A stretch of 64,000 nt of DNA from Actinophytocola xinjiangensis (GTDB taxonomy: Bacteria > Actinomycetota > Actinomycetes > Mycobacteriales > Pseudonocardiaceae). A program made the position numbers and the translations under genes. Location of the stretch: NCBI RefSeq assembly GCF_001921215.1, contig NZ_MSIF01000001.1, positions 558,001-622,000 of the forward strand, read 5' to 3'. Below are positions 61,246-64,000 of the stretch, piece by piece. The notes beneath the pieces are model-generated. The model had not been told where the DNA came from and did not search any database. It saw only the letters and a program-made list of their open reading frames with translations. The first letter of the stretch is position 1; every line of letters starts with the position of its first letter.

Positions 61246-62031
61246 GTGGAGCGAGAGTTCGTGGACAAGGTCGTACTGGTCACCGGGGGTAGTTCGGGGG
61301 TGGGGCGCGCCGCCGTGGAGCGGTTCGCCTCATCGGGTGCCTCGGTGACGTTCTGTGGGCACGATCCCGAGCAGGTCGCGGCTGTCGCCGACGAACTGCG
61401 GGGAGCGGGGCACGACGTCACCGGGGTGGTCGCCGACGTGCGCGACCACGACCAGGTGCGCGACCTCGTCGCCGGGGTCGGACCGCTGGACACGGTGGTC
61501 TGCTCGGCCGGCATCCAGCGGTACGGCACCGTCGAGGAGACCGGCGAACGGCTGTGGGACGAGGTCATCGACGTCAACCTCAAGGGTGTCTACCTCACCT
61601 GCCACCACGCCGTGCCCCAACTGCGGGCGCGCGGCGGCGGGTCCATCGTGACCATCGCCTCGGTCCAGGCCTTCGCCACCCAGACCGGGGTCGCCGCCTA
61701 CGCCACGTCCAAGGGTGGGATCGTCGCGCTGACCAGGGCGATCGCCGTCGACCATGCCGCAGAGGGCATCCGGGCCAACGTCGTGTGCCCCGGCTCGGTC
61801 GACACCCCGATGCTGCGCTGGGCCGCCGACCGCTTCGCCGGCGACCGCGACCCCGACGACCTGGTCCGCGAGTGGGGGGCGAGCCATCCGCTCGGCCGGG
61901 CCGCGCGGCCCGAGGAGGTCGCCGAGGTGGTGGCCTTCCTCGCCTCCGACCGCGCCTCCTTCGTCACCGGTGCCGAGTACCGGGTGGACGGCGGCCTGCT
62001 GTCCACCCTGCCCGTGGCACTGCCGGAGTGA
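61246..62031 (+). CDS. Short-chain dehydrogenase/reductase, sugar type (paralogue B)
   Basis: A 261-residue [11 protein letters not shown] is the cofactor loop, CSAGIQ replaces NNAG, IASVQAF holds the serine, YATSKGG the Tyr-Lys pair and [10 protein letters not shown] the loop after it. It resembles the SDR at 57627 over its whole C-terminal half. GTG 61246 is used; GTG 61261 is a possible alternative. There is no ribosome site, and the -10 inside the operator is so near that the message is probably leaderless. Likely partner of the following dehydratase in sugar-acid breakdown. Confidence 0.9.
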   Translation: MEREFVDKVVLVTGGSSGVGRAAVERFASSGASVTFCGHDPEQVAAVADELRGAGHDVTGVVADVRDHDQVRDLVAGVGPLDTVVCSAGIQRYGTVEETGERLWDEVIDVNLKGVYLTCHHAVPQLRARGGGSIVTIASVQAFATQTGVAAYATSKGGIVALTRAIAVDHAAEGIRANVVCPGSVDTPMLRWAADRFAGDRDPDDLVREWGASHPLGRAARPEEVAEVVAFLASDRASFVTGAEYRVDGGLLSTLPVALPE

Positions 62032-62044
62032 GGGGGAGTACCGC

Positions 62045-63304
62045 ATGAAGATCGTCGACCTGAGGGCCACCACCGTCGCCATGCCGCTGGAGGCGCCGCT
62101 GCGGCACGCCAACGGCGCGCACTGGGGCCGGTTCGTCCGCACCATCGTCGAGGTCGAGACCGACGAGGGGATCGTCGGCATCGGCGAGATGGGTGGCGGG
62201 GGCCAGAGCGCGCAGGCCGCGTTCGCCGCCCTCAAGCCCTACCTCGTCGGGCACGACCCGTTCCGCGTCGAGGAGTTGCGGTTCAAGCTCGCCAACCCGA
62301 CCTCCTCGCTGTACAACAACCGCACCCAGCTGCTCGCGGCCGTCGAGTTCGCCTGCCTGGACATCGCCGGCAAGGCGCTGGGCTGTCCGGTGCACACGCT
62401 GTTGGGCGGCAAGGTCCGCGACGAGGTGGAGTTCGCCAGCTACCTGTTCTTCCGCTACCCGGACGCCGGGACCGGCCGGGGCGAGGTCCGCACGGTCGAC
62501 CAGCTCGTCGAGCACGCGCTGGAGCTCAAGCGGGAGCACGGTTTCCGCAGCCACAAGCTCAAGGGCGGGGTGTTCCCGCCGGACCACGAGCTGCGTGCCT
62601 ACCGGGAGCTGGCCAAGGCCCTGCCCGGGGACACCTTCCGCTACGACCCCAACGCCGCGTTGCCGATGGAGGAGGCCATCCGTTTCGGCCGTGCCATCGA
62701 GGACCTGGACAACGACTACCTCGAGGACCCGACGTGGGGACTCAACGGGATGCGCCAGGTGCGCGACGCGGTGCGCATTCCCTTGGCCACCAACACGATC
62801 GTGGTGAACTTCGAACAGCTGGCGACCAACGTGCGGGATCCCGCGGTGGACGTCGTGCTGCTGGACACCACGTTCTGGGGCGGGATCCGCGCCTGCGTGA
62901 AGGCGGCGGGGGTGTGCGAGACCTTCCAGATCGGGGTGGCCGTGCACTCCTCGGGCGAGCTGGGCATCCAGCTCGCCACGATGCTGCACCTGGGTGCGGT
63001 GGTGCCCAACCTCACGTTGGCCGCCGACGCGCACTACCACCACCTGGTCGACGACGTGATCGTCGGCGGCAAGCTGTCGTACCGGGACGGCCGGATCGCC
63101 GTGCCGGACGGTCCTGGGCTGGGTGTCAGCCTCGACCGTGACAAGCTCGCCAGGTATGCCGAGCTGTACCAACGGCTCGGCGACTACCCCTATGACCGTG
63201 ACCCCGGCCGTCCGGACTGGTTCGCCATGGTGCCGAACCAGTCGTGGGCCGATCCGGAAGACGCCGCATCCGGGCTTGCCCGCCCCGGCGGCGCGACAGG
63301 TTGA
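62045..63304 (+). CDS. Enolase-superfamily sugar-acid dehydratase (glucarate-dehydratase-like)
   Basis: A 419-residue enolase-superfamily protein. HKLKGG gives Lys171 and Lys173, the metal ligands are Asp201 (YDPNAA), Glu227 (LEDP) and Asn250 (ATNT), and His301 in AVHSSGELG is the second base. This K-x-K plus His arrangement is that of glucarate or galactarate dehydratase. It would dehydrate a sugar diacid to a keto-deoxy acid. Substrate identity is not certain, because this family has many specificities. GAGGGGGA precedes the ATG. The last 50 residues are a polar tail. Confidence 0.9.
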   Translation: MKIVDLRATTVAMPLEAPLRHANGAHWGRFVRTIVEVETDEGIVGIGEMGGGGQSAQAAFAALKPYLVGHDPFRVEELRFKLANPTSSLYNNRTQLLAAVEFACLDIAGKALGCPVHTLLGGKVRDEVEFASYLFFRYPDAGTGRGEVRTVDQLVEHALELKREHGFRSHKLKGGVFPPDHELRAYRELAKALPGDTFRYDPNAALPMEEAIRFGRAIEDLDNDYLEDPTWGLNGMRQVRDAVRIPLATNTIVVNFEQLATNVRDPAVDVVLLDTTFWGGIRACVKAAGVCETFQIGVAVHSSGELGIQLATMLHLGAVVPNLTLAADAHYHHLVDDVIVGGKLSYRDGRIAVPDGPGLGVSLDRDKLARYAELYQRLGDYPYDRDPGRPDWFAMVPNQSWADPEDAASGLARPGGATG

Positions 63305-63333
63305 CTACCGCGCGTTTATTGCCAGGATGTAGG

Positions 63334-63345
63334 TAAACCGTTTTA
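63334..63345. promoter_or_regulatory. LacI-like near-palindrome before the sugar-binding lipoprotein
   Basis: TAAACCGTTTTA is palindromic in 10 of 12 positions with a central CG, resembling LacI/GalR-family operators. It lies 33 bases before the binding-protein start, in the only AT-rich stretch between 63305 and 63377. TAAATGGTTTTA at 52569-52580 differs in only two positions. A LacI gene is not in the window. Treat as a candidate only. Confidence 0.35.
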
Positions 63346-63377
63346 ATAACCGCGGGCGGACGGACGAGGAGGTCCAC

Positions 63378-64000
63378 ATGAGAATGACCAGATTGCTGCC
63401 GGCCGCGTTGGCGATGGCCCTCGTGGCGGTGGGGTGCTCCACCCCCGGCGACGACTCCGGGGCGCTGAAGCTCGGCTACGTGGTGAACTTCGGCTCCCAC
63501 GAGTGGTACCAGAACGTCATCCAGGGCGCGGAGGACGCGGCCAAGGACGAGGGCTACGACTTCGACTGGGCGGACGCCAACGTGGATCTGTCGAAGCAGA
63601 TCACGCAGGCCGAGAACATGCTCACCCAGGGCGTGGACGTCCTGATGATGTCGCCGGTCGACCCGGAAGGCCTGTCCAGCGTGATGAGCCAGGCGGCCGA
63701 GAACAACGTCCCGGTGGTGACCGAGTCCAACACGGTCCCCGGCGCGGAGACCGCCGTCGGCATCGAGAACCTGGAAGCGGCCAAGCAACTCGGCCAGTGG
63801 GCCGGTGACTACATCACCAACACCTTGAAGACCAAGGCGAAGGTGCTCATCGTCGGGCTGCCGACCCAGGTGGACACCCGGGACCGCACGGCCGGCTTCA
63901 AGGAGGGCCTGGCCGCCAGCGGCGCGGACTTCGAGATCGTCCAGGAGGTCAACGGCGGCGGTCTGAAGGACCAGGCGCTCAAGGTGTCCGCGGACGCGAT
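63378..64000 (+). CDS. Sugar ABC transporter substrate-binding lipoprotein (partial, runs off the window)
   Basis: 207 complete codons are visible before the window ends. MRMTRLLPAALAMALVAVGC is a lipoprotein signal with the lipidated cysteine at residue 20. The mature part has the ribose-binding (periplasmic-binding-protein 4) pattern: LKLGYVVNFGSHEWYQNVIQGAEDAAKD, GVDVLMMSPVDPEGLSSV, AENNVPVVTESNTV and KAKVLIVGLPTQVDTRDRTAGF (quoted in short parts). It should bind a pentose, hexose or related sugar for an importer whose other genes lie beyond the window. AGGAGGT ends four bases before ATG 63378; a second ATG two codons later is also possible. Confidence 0.9.
   Translation, partial: MRMTRLLPAALAMALVAVGCSTPGDDSGALKLGYVVNFGSHEWYQNVIQGAEDAAKDEGYDFDWADANVDLSKQITQAENMLTQGVDVLMMSPVDPEGLSSVMSQAAENNVPVVTESNTVPGAETAVGIENLEAAKQLGQWAGDYITNTLKTKAKVLIVGLPTQVDTRDRTAGFKEGLAASGADFEIVQEVNGGGLKDQALKVSADA

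Overview
The window is very GC-rich, uses GTG and TTG starts freely, has tightly overlapping ATGA/GTGA gene junctions, and uses TTA leucine codons in only a few genes. It carries GntR-FCD, IclR and Tat-lipoprotein families typical of actinomycetes. The best reading is a chromosomal segment of a filamentous actinomycete, possibly Pseudonocardiales, but no rRNA or housekeeping marker is present to prove it. There are no tRNAs, rRNAs, CRISPR arrays or insertion sequences. Nearly all of it is accessory metabolism in five blocks.

Block 1 (1-8266) is a CoA-thioester catabolic operon. It holds the end of a PaaK-type CoA ligase, a thiolase, a 3-hydroxyacyl-CoA dehydrogenase, an IpdAB-like pair, a fused double acyl-CoA dehydrogenase, an enoyl-CoA hydratase and an SDR, closed by a hairpin and a small membrane protein. 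Block 2 (8275-12991) is mixed: a zinc dehydrogenase and a lipoprotein on the minus strand, a convincing 2,2-dialkylglycine decarboxylase (dgdA), an SDR and an IclR regulator.

Block 3 (13256-33534) is one long co-directional catabolic array. It starts with an SsuABC/ThiXYZ-like importer whose permease and binding-protein genes are separated from its ATPase gene by a flavoprotein and a cupin. It continues with MmgE/PrpD, ureidoglycolate lyase family, a three-subunit molybdenum hydroxylase, SnoaL-like, a fused old-yellow-enzyme/4Fe-4S/FAD reductase, a small alpha/beta-barrel protein, an MFS frame that runs without a stop into a CaiB/BaiF CoA-transferase, a metal-dependent cyclase/hydrolase, a second MmgE/PrpD, a dihydropyrimidinase-like cyclic amidohydrolase and a CitE-like lyase. 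The order hydroxylation, ring reduction, ring hydrolysis, CoA activation and C-C cleavage suggests breakdown of an N-heterocycle, by analogy with nicotinate and pyrimidine catabolism. The substrate is unknown.

Block 4 (34794-47017) looks like a biosynthetic gene cluster. Three ATP-grasp-type ligases, two different tryptophan-dioxygenase-superfamily haem proteins, a class V PLP enzyme, a flavin aromatic hydroxylase, a class IV aminotransferase, a kynurenine-formamidase-like hydrolase, an FMN reductase and an MFS exporter together suggest a kynurenine-type, amide-linked small molecule. I do not recognise it as any known cluster. It is preceded by a visibly AT-richer region with a perfect palindrome.

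Block 5 (47023-64000) begins with a single-chain, eukaryote-style molybdenum hydroxylase of 1490 residues. A GntR-FCD regulator follows, then a sugar or sugar-acid locus: signal-less binding protein, fused CoA-transferase, CaiB family, aldose-epimerase-like, SDR, Tat-exported discoidin-domain protein, SDR, glucarate-dehydratase-like enolase and a sugar-binding lipoprotein running off the end. Two near-identical palindromes (52528-52541 and 61223-61238) fit the GntR-FadR operator pattern and tie this block into one regulon.
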